NCBI RefSeq assembly: GCF_021155765.1
Contig: NC_060113.1
Coordinates: forward strand, 7,021,001-7,085,000
Direction of reading: 5' to 3'
DNA: 64,000 bases
Origin: Diprion similis
Lineage: Eukaryota; Arthropoda; Insecta; Hymenoptera; Diprionidae
Below the pieces are notes generated by a model. The model worked only from the letters and a program-made list of their open reading frames with translations. It did not search any database and was not told the DNA's origin. Both the position numbers and the translations under genes were made by a program. Each line of letters begins with the position of its first letter. Position 1 is the first letter of the stretch. Positions 26,750-37,389 of the stretch are shown here, piece by piece.

Positions 26750-27125
26750 TATTGGGATTTGCGCAATTGATTCCTCTCGCAAAATTACGTCGATATAATG
26801 CATCAAAGAATTGATTTGAGTGTTTTTCAAATCAGCCAAATTACGACTGAAAAAAATCCATCAGGTTTGACCATGCTTTTTTGCGGTTTTCAGAGCTCGA
26901 AAACTTTTCGCCTCAGAACCATTTTGCAGGACTCTTTTTTTACTAATTGGACCCTGAGGAATGCAAAAAAGACATCAAGAAGAGCGTCGATCCAACAGCA
27001 GAGGAATTACACAGATAATCTTTCATTTTTTGACTGTAACTCTCAATCCGTTGCTTGCACCGTATTCGGACTGCGTGCAACCGGTTCTTCCTGAAAAATT
27101 ACGTTGATATAGTGCATCGAAGCAT
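26750..27125 (-). repeat. Diverged satellite monomer in inverted orientation
   Basis: Read on the minus strand this stretch aligns to the satellite monomer. On the plus strand it shows the complement of core landmarks: CCTCTCGCAAAATTACGTCG near 26,773, CCATCAGGTTTGACC near 26,857, TAATTGGACCCTGAGGAATG near 26,943, TCCAACAGCAGAGGAATTAC near 26,991 and TGACTGTAACTC near 27,031. A second inverted copy starts near 27,094 (AAAATTACGTTGATATAGTG), 312 bp after the first. All earlier copies in the window are in plus orientation. Confidence 0.8.
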
Positions 27126-30100
27126 ATTTGTCAACCGAAATCGATAATTGAAAACTTAACTCAGCAATGTTCACTTGTGTAAATTTCACTTTTCCATTAC
27201 ACGACTTTACACTTTACAGTTTCACTAATAACATAAAAACCTGTGAGATAGCTTACGATGCATCTACGATGCAGCTACGATGAGATAGCCAATCGATGCA
27301 TCTACTTCCTTTCAATTTTTTCGCTATTACTCGTGTTTGCTCTTCGATCGCTTTTCGATCTCCAAAGATTCGGTGGATCCTGAGATTTTTTTTAATGCGG
27401 CAAGGAAGTCCAGCGGAATCTTTCGTACCTTTTCGCCCAGAATGCGTTCGCTTCAGCATTTTCGTTGCGTAATATTTTGCACGTCGATAAAACTGTATCG
27501 TAGCACTGACGTCGAGTAACTGAATAATGCTGGCAAACGTCAGCTTTGCTTTTGCGAGGTGGACAGCTGTACAAACTTACCTGTGAAAATACCTGGTAGC
27601 ATTAATTCATATCCCAAACATTTCCCGTGGGAGTACCTAGTAGGACAAAATTATGATAGTTGATAATAGCTAAAAGGTCACAGCGGACCACTAGAGCCGT
27701 AACGCACCAGGACCTTCTAGCCTACGCCACTAAAATCGTTATAACTTGGTAAACTTTTGGAATTTTCATCAAACTTTTGTCGCAAATGAAAGTTAAGACT
27801 GTATGCAATAAAATATTGAAATAAATCAAAAATCGATTTTTTTGCAATTTTATGGGTATCAGTTCAATTATATACGAATTATGCAAAATTGCAAAAATCG
27901 TGGCATGCCCCAAAATTTATCTAAATAATGTATATGGAAACGGTGGATTTTGTACGGTTTCTTCTTTTGCGTTTATCTTGAAACTATGTTTCACGATCTG
28001 GTGTACGTCATTTCTTAAAATTTATTCGTACAATTTACATCAAATTTGGACTGGATATAGTTTAAAACATGTTCAATAGAACTGCCGTTTGATTTTTTCG
28101 TATATTTCTTTGTTAATTAAGTTAATTCCAAAAGTTTAAAGTTGTTTTTTTTTTTGGACGAAAATCAAACTTTTCTTTCGAAACGTTGCCATTTTCGCTA
28201 TTTTCAAACTGTCAACAAAGTATCCGGTAGTTTTGTAGCTTCATCATTGTACTAAGCTACAACGCTTTGTTCAAGTAACAGTAACTATGTTTTTTATGTA
28301 TATTTTTCAATAAAAAAAAAACTGCGAAATATCAAGACTATGTGCTAACTGTGTGCCGAAGCTCGACCTGATTATCTTAATACGTGGGTTAAAAAAAAGA
28401 AAAGATTGAAAATCGACCTGGTTTTGGAACACCAAGAGTGATATAACGGATATTCGCATATGTCTTGACTTTTTTTTGTTATTAAATTTGTCATTAAATA
28501 AGCAAACAAACAATCGACTTAGTTCGGATCAGGATTTTCCGAAATAAGATGCAAACGGCGCTAATGTGTGCATGAGACTTGCATGGTATACCTGTCAGTC
28601 AATCAGTTGTCAACTTTTTACCCGTAGAGAAATGGCGCCAGATTTAAAAAAGTATATTCGCATTTGCACTCGCATTCGCGAATACTTAAAAATTTACATT
28701 TGTTACATCACTAGTACGGATACCCTTTTGGGCATTTTACTGTACATGATCTAAATGGATAACCGTCGTTCCAAAACCAGCATTTAATTTTGAATTTTTA
28801 TCCCCAATTGATGTCTTTCATCGAACACGTGAATTAGGATTACAACGATTGCTTATTCAAAATTAATTACATTCATATGCTTATAAGAATATATTTGCAT
28901 AAGATAATTGAATTCAATACATTTGGTAAAGTGCTTGTACTTGTTCTAAAAAGAAGCCAACGTTTTGTTGGCAATGAATCGGCAGGATTATACATATTTC
29001 ATATAGTCAGCATAACCATACTCACATTATTGCAAAAATTCTACATCTAATTACCATGAGCAAAATACTTTATAATTTTTCCAATTTAGAATTCCATTTG
29101 ATGCAGAAATATTGCAGACACGGTCAACTGCAAGTACTTTTCTGGAATATATCGAATAAGCATGACACAAACTGTTATACAGATTTCAAGATATATATTT
29201 TTTCTCTTTAACTAGCTCCATTCGTTTTGATTGTAAATGAATCTCTAGTGTGCAGCATTTTTACTTAAAAAAATACAAAAACATTTTAAATACAAGTGAA
29301 TAACAATAGTTAGACGATAGCATAGAGGTTCTATTCAATTATTAAGACGGTTAAAACTTATTCTAAGCTAATTATAATGTTAGCTTGGAAATTATATTTG
29401 CAGTCCCTCGTGTGTTTCTCATAAAAAATCGTGAACACAACGATACGCAAGATATATTAAATTCATAGTTTACATAAAATCTTTCGCTATAGCGGATAAT
29501 ATGTTGCGCTTTAAGCTGACAGTAAGTAATATTCGAGACACGTTCACTACCCATCGATGTTGATTATCTCGGGCACATCGTGATTTATTTTACACTACCT
29601 ACTTCTGTACAAATATGTAGACTGAATTTGTTAAGATAGAATCGTTGTAAATTTATTAACTACTATGGCAATAAGGACTCTATAAGGCATGGAAATTTTA
29701 GTGTAAATAATTTTTAAAAATATACAACATAGCGAGGTACATGAACCAGCTGTGCTGAACGTTTGCATACCTTACCACTGTATTTTAATTTTTCTGATGG
29801 AATAATGAAAATTATTCAGTAATTTTTCATACGATTTTCCTTTAAATTCAATTACTTCAAAAGATAACTTTTGATAGTTATAAATATAAAGGGGATAAAC
29901 ATTTTATCATTGCATTGAAAAGAATAAAATAAATGCTAGTTTAGATATAGGAATGATAATTTTTTCGTTTCCTATACACGTATTAATTGTATAAAGCAAA
30001 TTATCAAGCACTGATGATCTGACTGTTGATCAATATTTACGACTTTATCATTATAGTTTGACTAAACAAAGATACATGCTTATTTTCTGTACAAATATTT

Positions 30101-30235
30101 CTTCTAATGAATTAACAATAAGTGGCTATGTAAGTTGATTCGAGGAATAATGATACTCAATAAAAAATGACTACCGAATCTCTAGTATGTAAAGTACTAT
30201 AAAAAGTTTGATAATAAATTACCATCACGTCATTT
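27126..30235. other. AT-rich intergenic region
   Basis: About 3.1 kb with no gene I can support. A short 12-bp reiteration built on ACGATGCATCT lies at 27,257-27,300. The open frames at 27,250-27,570 match nothing I recognise. The right-hand part should hold the 3' untranslated region of the minus-strand RNF34 gene; TTTATT (AATAAA on the minus strand) occurs at 29,652 and 29,584, neither of which I can confirm as the used polyadenylation signal. Confidence 0.5.
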
Positions 30236-32621
30236 TCAGGGCATGAAAGTTCGCACAACACGAATCACGTACTGTCTGCAAATTGGACATTCTGACAGCT
30301 GTTTTCCACAGTTGAGGCATGTTGCCATATGACCACATTCAAGCATTACACATTCGATGGGAGCATCCATGCATATTTTACATATGTCTTTGAATGGTAA
30401 TTTTTCCAGGTCTGTAAATGAAAATTATTCAATTAAAATATCAATTTTATGTTATTTGCATGTTGAATAGTTTTGACTCACGATTGAGTTATTCTTATGG
30501 AAAACCTTATTTATGCATACTAAAAGATCACTTTTTAATATATGTATGTGCTTGTGTAGTATAAACTCTTGATATAATATATATCTTGATATTAAATTTT
30601 TTCGAGCTTTAATTAAGTACGGAAAACATATTTCACAGCCATATATGACGGAATTTTTGTTTCTTCACAAATGCCCTTTAGATTTAAGGATAAATCTGAG
30701 ACTTTAAAGGTTTCCTTACCCTCTCTAGATTTGACATGGTGATGCCAGAGTCCTGAAGCTTTTTCCAATAATTCACCTCGCTCGATACAGCCTTTGTAAT
30801 TAACTCTGTTCGTACTCAGCAAGTCTTTCAGTTGCTTTACATTCAAAGCTTCAAGTTCAGCTATGTCTGTTATATCAGATAACTTGACTGCACCTGTGTG
30901 CTGAAGTAAAAATTATAGATATATTATTCAAATATAAATATTCATGGTAAAAACTAATGAAACTTTGAGTGAACTCAATTTTGGTGATGTGGACAAAATA
31001 ATTCATTGTCGAACAGAAACTAAGTAAAGTTAGGAAAGCGTTTAACTTACGCTATACAATTCCTTGACCATATCAGAGCGTTTCTCAAGATCAGCAGCAG
31101 CGTTTTCATCATGTTCAGTAATTAGAGGCTCTGGCCCACTGGCTTGACTATTTTCACTATCAGAGAGCTCCTCAATTTCAATGTTTGTAGGTGGCACACC
31201 GAAGGATGTTGGATTTTCTGTCTCTGGACAGCTAATAATTGGTGTTGCCTCCTCACTTGACGTCTGTGGATTCTGTCTAGTTTGGCTATCATTGCTATTA
31301 GATGGACTAGGCCTTGAATTTGGTACGGAATTGGAATGATTGAAGGAACTGTATTGAAGGAAAGAAAGAAAACAACAAATGATTAAATAGTGTTAAATAT
31401 TGTTTGGTCAGTTCTGTCCTCTCTCCTGATAAGTTGATTGATAATTTTGTCATCGATACAGTATCAATGAATATTGAGTAGCTAATGTATTTCACTTTTG
31501 TGTTGGCTTACCTGCTTAAAGTAGGTTCGTTGTCTCTTTGAGTCTGACTTGGATATTCTTGGGGCCTATTCATCCTAGAATTAGTTGGTGCATTATTTGT
31601 AAAGCTTTGTGGCCTTGAAGTATTGCTGAGCAGGTCTGCCGCACCAATAGTTGAAGCGAACTCGCGAAAGATATGCATATACCGATTATCCTCAGGATTG
31701 GACTCTGTTCTCTGATTGCTTGAGGTGCTGTCGGTCGCGTTTGCATGCTGTATAATAAGATTAACTAAATCTTCTTTTTCTAAAAGCAAATGACAAAAAA
31801 ACAGAGTGTGTGAACAAAGTTAATGCATTAGTTTTCACAAACATTAAAAACATTTTCCAAAGTCAATGAAGATAAATTCTCTCACCAACGCAGCCTCGAG
31901 TTGAAATTTTCTTGGCCATTAAATAGCGATGCAAATCTTTGGATCGCATTTCGAGTAAATTACTTCGTATCACAGGCCTTTGGGATAAAAGGCGACATTT
32001 CTCACAGTTTAATTTCCTATCCGCGGATCTTGTCATACAATTTGTGCAGTAGTAACGTAAGCAGTCAGTACATTGTTTCTGGAAATTGAATTAAATGAAA
32101 GTAAATGTAAAAGTCATCCTGGCTGACGTAAAATCCTCAACTTTCCATAAATTATTTAAACTATCTAAAGTGACACTTGTACTTTTATTATCATGCATAA
32201 CTTCGACCCGTCGCTGATAATCATTCTTCACGTGATCTGAGAATTGAGAATACTTATTGCAGCAGGCGTATGCTCGTTATGGAGTAGATATAAAAGAAAA
32301 GAGGAAATCATGTTTCATTCGACAGATACCTACACAATAACAATTGCAGCTTCGGTAATATAAAAATTTAGTTGTCAGTTGAAGTTTCATGAGAAATTAT
32401 GCAATAAGGAAGATGGCAATTGTTTAAATCGACGAATGATATTCTTCTGCACTCGGGTGTTCCCGGTATTGAAATTTATTACGTGAATACGGGATTATAG
32501 AAGGTTATGTTTAATCGATGTGACTATTTGATTGGAAGAGGATTAATTCATTATTACCGCAATATGTACTTACTTTTCTTTTGAATAAATTGAATTTTGT
32601 AGCACACCCTTCACAAGCCAT
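30236..32621 (-). CDS. RNF34: E3 ubiquitin ligase of the RNF34/RFFL (CARP) family, six exons
   Basis: Exons in transcript order: 32,621-32,574, 32,078-31,886, 31,779-31,512, 31,348-31,051, 30,900-30,720 and 30,411-30,236. All introns are GT-AG, phases agree, and the total is 1,164 nt (387 residues). The start is the ATG opening [10 protein letters not shown]. Residues 3-44 form an eight-cysteine FYVE-like zinc finger (C3, C6, C19, C22, C27, C30, C41, C44). A first SAP-like helical segment follows ([11 protein letters not shown]), then a Ser/Asn/acidic linker, a second SAP-like segment ([18 protein letters not shown]), and a C-terminal C3HC4 RING at 340-374 ending [18 protein letters not shown]. 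This order is diagnostic of vertebrate RNF34/CARP1 and RFFL. The family are membrane-associated E3 ligases that ubiquitinate caspase-pathway and signalling proteins; the substrate in this organism is unknown. The protein starts right at the zinc finger, lacking the N-terminal extension of human RNF34. Confidence 0.93.
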
Positions 32622-32854
32622 TTTCCAGAAGATTCGCTTCATATAAAGTACGGAACATCTAATGTGAATTGTAATATTCTAGGTTACGATCAAAGTCCTA
32701 ACTTTGATGATCGAATGCCCGTTATTTGCACGCATATAAAAGTTCCTCGCTTTCAATTCCGTGTAGTATGAGTATTCAACACAGGTCGTGAACATTTACC
32801 TTGTAAATAATTTCGACCGTGACATTTCTTTCTTCAATAAACTTACGATATACT

Positions 32855-33040
32855 GTATGTATGCATGTACATACATACCATATAATGTTTTTTTAATTTT
32901 GTAACGCTATTTTAACAGTCAATATCAAATACGATACGCCTATGTAACAATGTATGTACGTATGTATGCGTTACAGCTATCGCATGCGAATGTACCCATC
33001 GAGCATACATTGGTATTGTACATACATACATACATGCCTG
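32855..33040. repeat. GTAT/ATAC tetranucleotide microsatellite cluster
   Basis: Short runs of TATG/TACA type tetranucleotides occur at about 32,858-32,880, 32,948-32,968 and 33,018-33,036, in both polarities, so single strands could pair with one another. Confidence 0.7.
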
Positions 33041-33427
33041 CAACGAGGATAAATATTCGCTAAGAAAGTCATACGGTCTTATAATTCTTCGAAAACACGT
33101 TGCTATCGCAGCTGGGTGTGTATTGAGGCCTGATTATATCAATGAATGTACAGTGTATTCGAAAAATAGTTAAAACAAGATTTCTACAGATAGAACGATA
33201 CGATTAAAAAGTTTTTTGTTTCTGACCAACAACTTATTTGGTTCGAAATTAAAAACTTCTTACAGTTGATTTATGGAGTACTTACATCTATTTGCTACTG
33301 AAATAAGCTACTAGAATTGATGAATTAATTAAAGTTTTAACGACAATAACCCAAATGGTTTTGCCAGATGGAACAAACTTTTGGATTTCCATATTATTTA
33401 AGATATGCGCCTTTCTACTAACAATTC

Positions 33428-33685
33428 GAATCACTCAGACGCGAAAAAGGGCTTCATCAACAGCCCTATCCTATACGTAATTTTGAGCAAAATATTTTCC
33501 AATATATTTTCCTTTGACGCAGAAATGAAGAAGTGGCGTGGATACTACGAAATCGCAATAGTAATTTGGTAGAATTTATGCTATTTCTTTATTTCTTTGT
33601 CAAATGAAAATGCATTTGAGTATTTTTGTTCAGAATTGCGTATAGAATAGGGCTATTAATTAAGCCCTTTTTCGCGTTTGAGATA
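33428..33685. mobile_element. Fold-back element, ~105-bp inverted arms (MITE-like)
   Basis: The left arm (about 33,428-33,540, with GACGCGAAAAAGGGCTTCAT, AGCCCTATCCTATACG and CCTTTGACGCAGAAATGAAG) matches the reverse complement of the right arm (about 33,578-33,685, ending AAGCCCTTTTTCGCGTTTGAG). Both arms contain GCGAAAAAGGGCTT, AGCCCTATnCTATACG and TTTGACnnAGAAATnAAG. The unpaired loop is about 40 bp. No protein is encoded. The target-site duplication is not clear, so the family is unassigned. Confidence 0.75.
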
Positions 33686-34110
33686 TTTAGAGATATATAC
33701 GTAAACGTCGAAATTGACCAGGGCATCTCCCCAACAGTCAACTTAATAAAATATCTCAAAGGATGACAACTCTGGTTTCCAATTCTCGTCCAATAACTAA
33801 ATTGTTTGACAGTTTTTTTTTTTTTTTTTTTTTTGTTCAGAATTGTAGGCCGACAATTATACCTATGTTATACACAAGCCATTTATGCATGTTTTAAATG
33901 TAGAAACAAACGTTCAATTCATGAGGGTAATGATGGTGATGGTTCCGGAATAAAACCGTAGGAGTATGACCACTGAAATGTGGATATGACAGTACCCACA
34001 AAGGCCATTGCAGTTTTGTTATTTTATAGTTCAATGGGTGGAAGGGGGCACCATGCCAACCATGCCAATCTTACGATCAGACGATTGGTGGAAGCTTTTG
34101 AGTGTTTCTA

Positions 34111-34118
34111 TGACGTCA
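34111..34118. promoter_or_regulatory. CRE-like palindrome TGACGTCA upstream of Xbp1
   Basis: TGACGTCA lies about 330 bp upstream of the Xbp1 start codon and overlaps an inverted CCAAT box (TGACGTCATTGG). ATF/CREB-type bZIP factors bind TGACGTCA, and ACGT-core sites with CCAAT boxes are typical of ER-stress promoters. An 8-bp match may also arise by chance; function is inferred from position only. Confidence 0.3.
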
Positions 34119-34446
34119 TTGGTTTCCCGGTAACGTTCGACGAATCAAAAATGACCACATCCGAGTCCCCGCGCTGAAGCCAATCGAAATCCAACGTCAT
34201 GTTGATACGTCTTCTCGTACATTCTACTTGCTGGACTGTTGCGCAATCTGTTGCAGGTAGTTGAATTTTTACATCAGCTTGTGAAAGTTTGGCGTAGGTC
34301 GTAGTTGTCTTCATAACATCGTGTAATGTGCGAACGACATTTACCGCCTGACATGACAAGAGTTCTGACGCGAAGGTGTGGCGAAGACTGCTGATAATAC
34401 CGATTTGTTATTATTTTAAACCTTGCTCTCGTATCAATGGCAGAAT

Positions 34447-36379
34447 ATGAGCGTGTTGAAAAGTATCATCATTACCGTGCCTAAGAGTCTGTCAAAGACT
34501 CAGGGTTTTTCAACGCAAAAATTGAATTTTACGACGTCCCTGCTCACCGAGAATAACGCGAATAAAATTAACAATCGGAAAATGTCTACTACCGAGGATG
34601 ACGCAACGTTAGACGGTTCCATTATCGAACAAGACATTTGTTTTCGTGGAAAGAAAAGACGTCTCGATCATCTCACGTGGGAAGAAAAAATTCAACGAAA
34701 GTAAGAAACCAATTTTATTACATTCTCATATCAAAGACTTACTTATTCATGTTGAGTATTCCGAACCCAATAAAACTCTCTCCGATTCCTTTCAATTCCT
34801 CTCGTAATCTGAAATTACTGAATTTGTTATTCGTTGAGTTTCATTAAGATTTATTATCGAATGGTAATCTTTACTTAAGAGATCCAATACCATTGAAACA
34901 TTATACAGTGGTGGAAGTTATAGAGCGCATCGCCATATTTAATTATTAGGCCAGTTTGTTACCATATGTTTCATTGTAATTTAGTCGACGCAACGAAATA
35001 AACAATTAGTAGCTTGAAGAAATCGTCCATACATGGATATTTGCACAATTTACCTACAAAATTGATCTGTTTACTCTGTTTTCATTGTCACATTGATATT
35101 AACATCCACTGGCACTAGCATTAACAAAATGTTCATTGTTGCTTGTTCATTACAGAAAGTTGAAGAACAGAGTAGCAGCTCAAACGTCCCGCGATCGTAA
35201 GAGAGCGAAGCTTGACGAGCTTGAAGAAACAGTAAGAGTTCTCAGGAACAGAAACGAGGCCCTTGCCCAAGAGTGTTCGGCATTGAAGTCGCAGAATGAG
35301 GTGCTTACAGTTGAAAATACTTCACTGAGAAGAGACTTGGAGTCGAGAACGACAACAGGAGAACAGTGCTGTTCGAAGTGTCAGAGCAGTGTCAGTTGTG
35401 TTGCCCCCATGCAGGGATCTGCAGTATCCCCCCAATACCCTCTGCCGCAGGGTGGGGCAACCAAACTGGCACCAGTTCTGACCCTCACACAACCAGCCGC
35501 AACCCTGTGGAGGATTCTGACCCTCTACCTCCTCTCGAAGAATTGTTTGCAGACCTCCAAGGAGACGATTACATCGAGAAACTTGAAGAACTGGCCGAAA
35601 GCCTTCTGCGAGAGGTTACCGCCGAAGTGGAAGCAAATGCTAATCAATCAAGTGAACAAGTGAGTAGTCGGTTGATTGCTTCAATGCTATCAAATAATAA
35701 TACGCATATAAGTTCAGGCAAATTTTTATTCATTGTCCGAGGTTTATCACTCTTGATATATAACGTGCACCAGTAATCAAAATTCTGCTAAACTATCAGT
35801 GCCTTGTTAATTATGGTGAAATCTCATGTAATTCTACATAGTTCCATCAATTGCTTATACATGCAACCTTATTCAAGATCTCTGAAAAATGAATGACTCT
35901 AATAGTTATTGTATATCTTAAAAATTCAATGTAAAATCCATCACAATTGCATACTGCTGAACGAAATTTAATTCGACTATCACACAATAATAATGATTTG
36001 GATTTGAAGAGAACAAATGTATTTCTTACGGAATCTTAAAAGACACATGAGATTCCATAAAAGTACTGACAATGAGATGAAATATAATCTTGATATACAT
36101 GCAAAATGATATCAAAGTGATTATTCCTCGAGATTGTATTCTTATTTGATAACTCTCTTGCTTGAGGAATGTGAAAGCCTACCGGTGAATTTATATGTGT
36201 ATACATTGAATATGTGTGTATGTATGCACCCTCAGTGGTTTCTCGACTAATTATACAAAATTCATTTTTCTTGAAGGTCAACCTTGCAAGAGATGCCCCC
36301 CAAGAATCTAGCGATACAGCAAGAGTGGTGGGGCAGGCATCAGAAAATGTGGAAGCCGATAGAACTGGTCGAAGCATAG
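34447..36379 (+). CDS. Xbp1: X-box binding protein 1, unspliced form (XBP1u)
   Basis: Same exons as XBP1s but with the 23-nt IRE1 intron retained: 34,447-34,700, 35,156-35,659, 36,277-36,379, total 861 nt (286 residues), close to the 261 residues of human XBP1u. After residue 174 the frame differs from XBP1s. It contains a hydrophobic segment (LAPVLTLTQPAATLWRILTL), which in vertebrates tethers the nascent chain to the ER membrane, and ends with EWWGRHQKMWKPIELVEA. The core WGRHQ-x2-WKP matches the ribosome-arrest peptide of human XBP1u (WGRHQPSWKP). Known role of the family: paused translation brings the mRNA to IRE1 at the ER. The TGA at 35,661 lies inside the ordinary intron and is not the real stop; the real stop is TAG at 36,377. 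Confidence 0.9.
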
Positions 36380-36921
36380 ATGAAGCCTCTTCCGCACCTG
36401 TTCAATATTCTGGCCCAAGCACAACTACTACATTTTGTACTCACACGAATGATGATACTGTCATTCCTACACATTTTGAAAATTACGTTAAAGTTAAGGA
36501 AGAGCCAAATATAAATGACATGGATACAGTCTATGGTACTTACGACGAATCAACCAATTGCATAACTATTATATATCCTGGAAATGACAAGGATGGTATT
36601 GAAATTCAAGAAAGCGTCCAAGAAGTAACGTCAGAAGTTATACACCCTGAAAAAGATTCAACGTATTCTAAGCCCAGCCATTCGTTTAGTAGTAATTTAT
36701 CGCCTCCTTACATGTCTGCAGATTCTATGTCTCCAGCAAGTGTTCACTCTGACGACATAGACATGGGCGAATCCTTCAATAAATTAGATCCAAATTTATC
36801 AGACGGGGGATATGAGTCCCACGGATCTCCAAATACAGAAACAATTAATTCTAATACTACAGCAGCCCTCACAGACCTCTGGCACGAAAGCTTTTCTGAA
36901 TTATTCCCAAGTTTAGCATGA
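34447..36921 (+). CDS. Xbp1: X-box binding protein 1, IRE1-spliced active form (XBP1s)
   Basis: Exons 34,447-34,700, 35,156-35,659 and 36,277-36,921, with the 23-nt IRE1 intron 35,422-35,444 removed; total 1,380 nt (459 residues). The start is the first ATG after an in-frame TAA at 34,417. The bZIP spans about residues 76-140: basic region KNRVAAQTSRDRKRAK followed by leucine-zipper heptads. The IRE1 junction falls at residue 174, after which the frame continues through an acidic/leucine-rich segment (PLPPLEELFADLQGDDYIEK) and a long Ser/Thr-rich region to the conserved tail with DGGYESHGSP and SFSELFPSLA. XBP1s is the nuclear activator of ER-stress genes (chaperones, ERAD, lipid synthesis). 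The tail and the frame switch make the identification firm. The ordinary introns are GT-AG (donors GTAAG at 34,701 and GTGAGT at 35,660). A likely poly(A) signal AATAAA is at 37,349. Confidence 0.95.
35414..35453 (+). promoter_or_regulatory. IRE1 splice-site hairpin pair and 23-nt unconventional intron
   Basis: The 5' hairpin is GGGATCTGCAGTATCCC (35,414-35,430): a perfect 5-bp stem with the 7-nt loop CTGCAGT. The 3' hairpin is ACCCTCTGCCGCAGGGT (35,437-35,453): a perfect 5-bp stem with the loop CTGCCGC. Both loops fit the IRE1 consensus CNG|CNGN, with cuts after 35,421 and 35,444, releasing 23 nt. This shifts the frame from XBP1u to XBP1s. Insect Xbp1 introns are 23 nt; the human one is 26 nt. 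A second CCG|CAGG at 35,447 would give 26 nt and the same frame, but it is not at the cut position of the stem-loop. Confidence 0.93.
36326..36358 (+). other. XBP1u translational arrest peptide coding segment (dual-coded)
   Basis: In the XBP1u frame these bases encode WWGRHQKMWKP; in the XBP1s frame they encode part of the transactivation region (frame offset by one). Conservation with the vertebrate arrest peptide is seen at W-G-R-H-Q and W-K-P. The segment lies immediately before the XBP1u stop, as in vertebrates. Confidence 0.85.
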
Positions 36922-37348
36922 TATCGTGTACTGCAGGCTGCGAGGCACTGAAGTACTTACTGCATCTGACTCATATCTGTGATATAAAATAATTTAATTT
37001 GTAGCGCAATTGGGACGAATTATCTCAACTGTGTAGATACTCTCTCATTATGGCATTTCTAGTTTTTTTAACATCAATTTTAGTATTATATTGTACACAT
37101 TTATTGTACATCACACAATTGTGTTGCGTGTAAATGACTCAATATTTATTATCTTTTGCATATTTGTATGCGGTCTGTTTAAAAAAGTACCTAGATGTTT
37201 AAACCATGTCATTTTTATTAATAGCACTTCACGGTATCTTATTATTATTATTATGTAAATTAAATGTTTATTAACTAATTTTCATTACTTGTAACTTGTC
37301 AACTTTGCGTGTTATGTAAAATGCAATATGTTGAGCAAAGGTGCGCAG

Positions 37349-37354
37349 AATAAA
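37349..37354 (+). terminator. Putative Xbp1 poly(A) signal AATAAA
   Basis: AATAAA about 430 nt after the XBP1s stop codon, followed within 25-30 nt by a T-rich stretch (37,371-37,390). It is the best-placed canonical hexamer before the convergent paxillin gene. Earlier AT-rich sites cannot be excluded. Confidence 0.55.
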
Positions 37355-37389
37355 TGCTGATCACGGTCATCTATTTTTTTTTGTTATTT

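Larger units (their letters stand above)
32622..34446. other. Divergent intergenic region between RNF34 and Xbp1
   Basis: This 1.8-kb segment separates two genes transcribed away from each other and should contain both promoters. It holds a cluster of short GTAT/ATAC tetranucleotide runs (32,855-33,040), a fold-back element (33,428-33,685), a 22-base T run (33,813-33,834) and a CRE-like palindrome (34,111-34,118). No other gene is evident. Confidence 0.6.

Noticed and set aside
35422..35447. A 26-nt IRE1 intron as in human
   Set aside because: CCG|CAGG at 35,447 gives the same frame, but the stem-loop places CTG|CCGC (cut after 35,444) at the loop position, giving 23 nt as in Drosophila.
35661..35663. 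TGA as the XBP1u stop codon
   Set aside because: It lies inside the ordinary intron after the GTGAGT donor at 35,660; in spliced mRNA the frame continues to the TAG at 36,377.
36036..36377. 113-codon minus-strand frame over Xbp1 exon 3
   Set aside because: It is the antisense shadow of the real exon and resembles nothing known.
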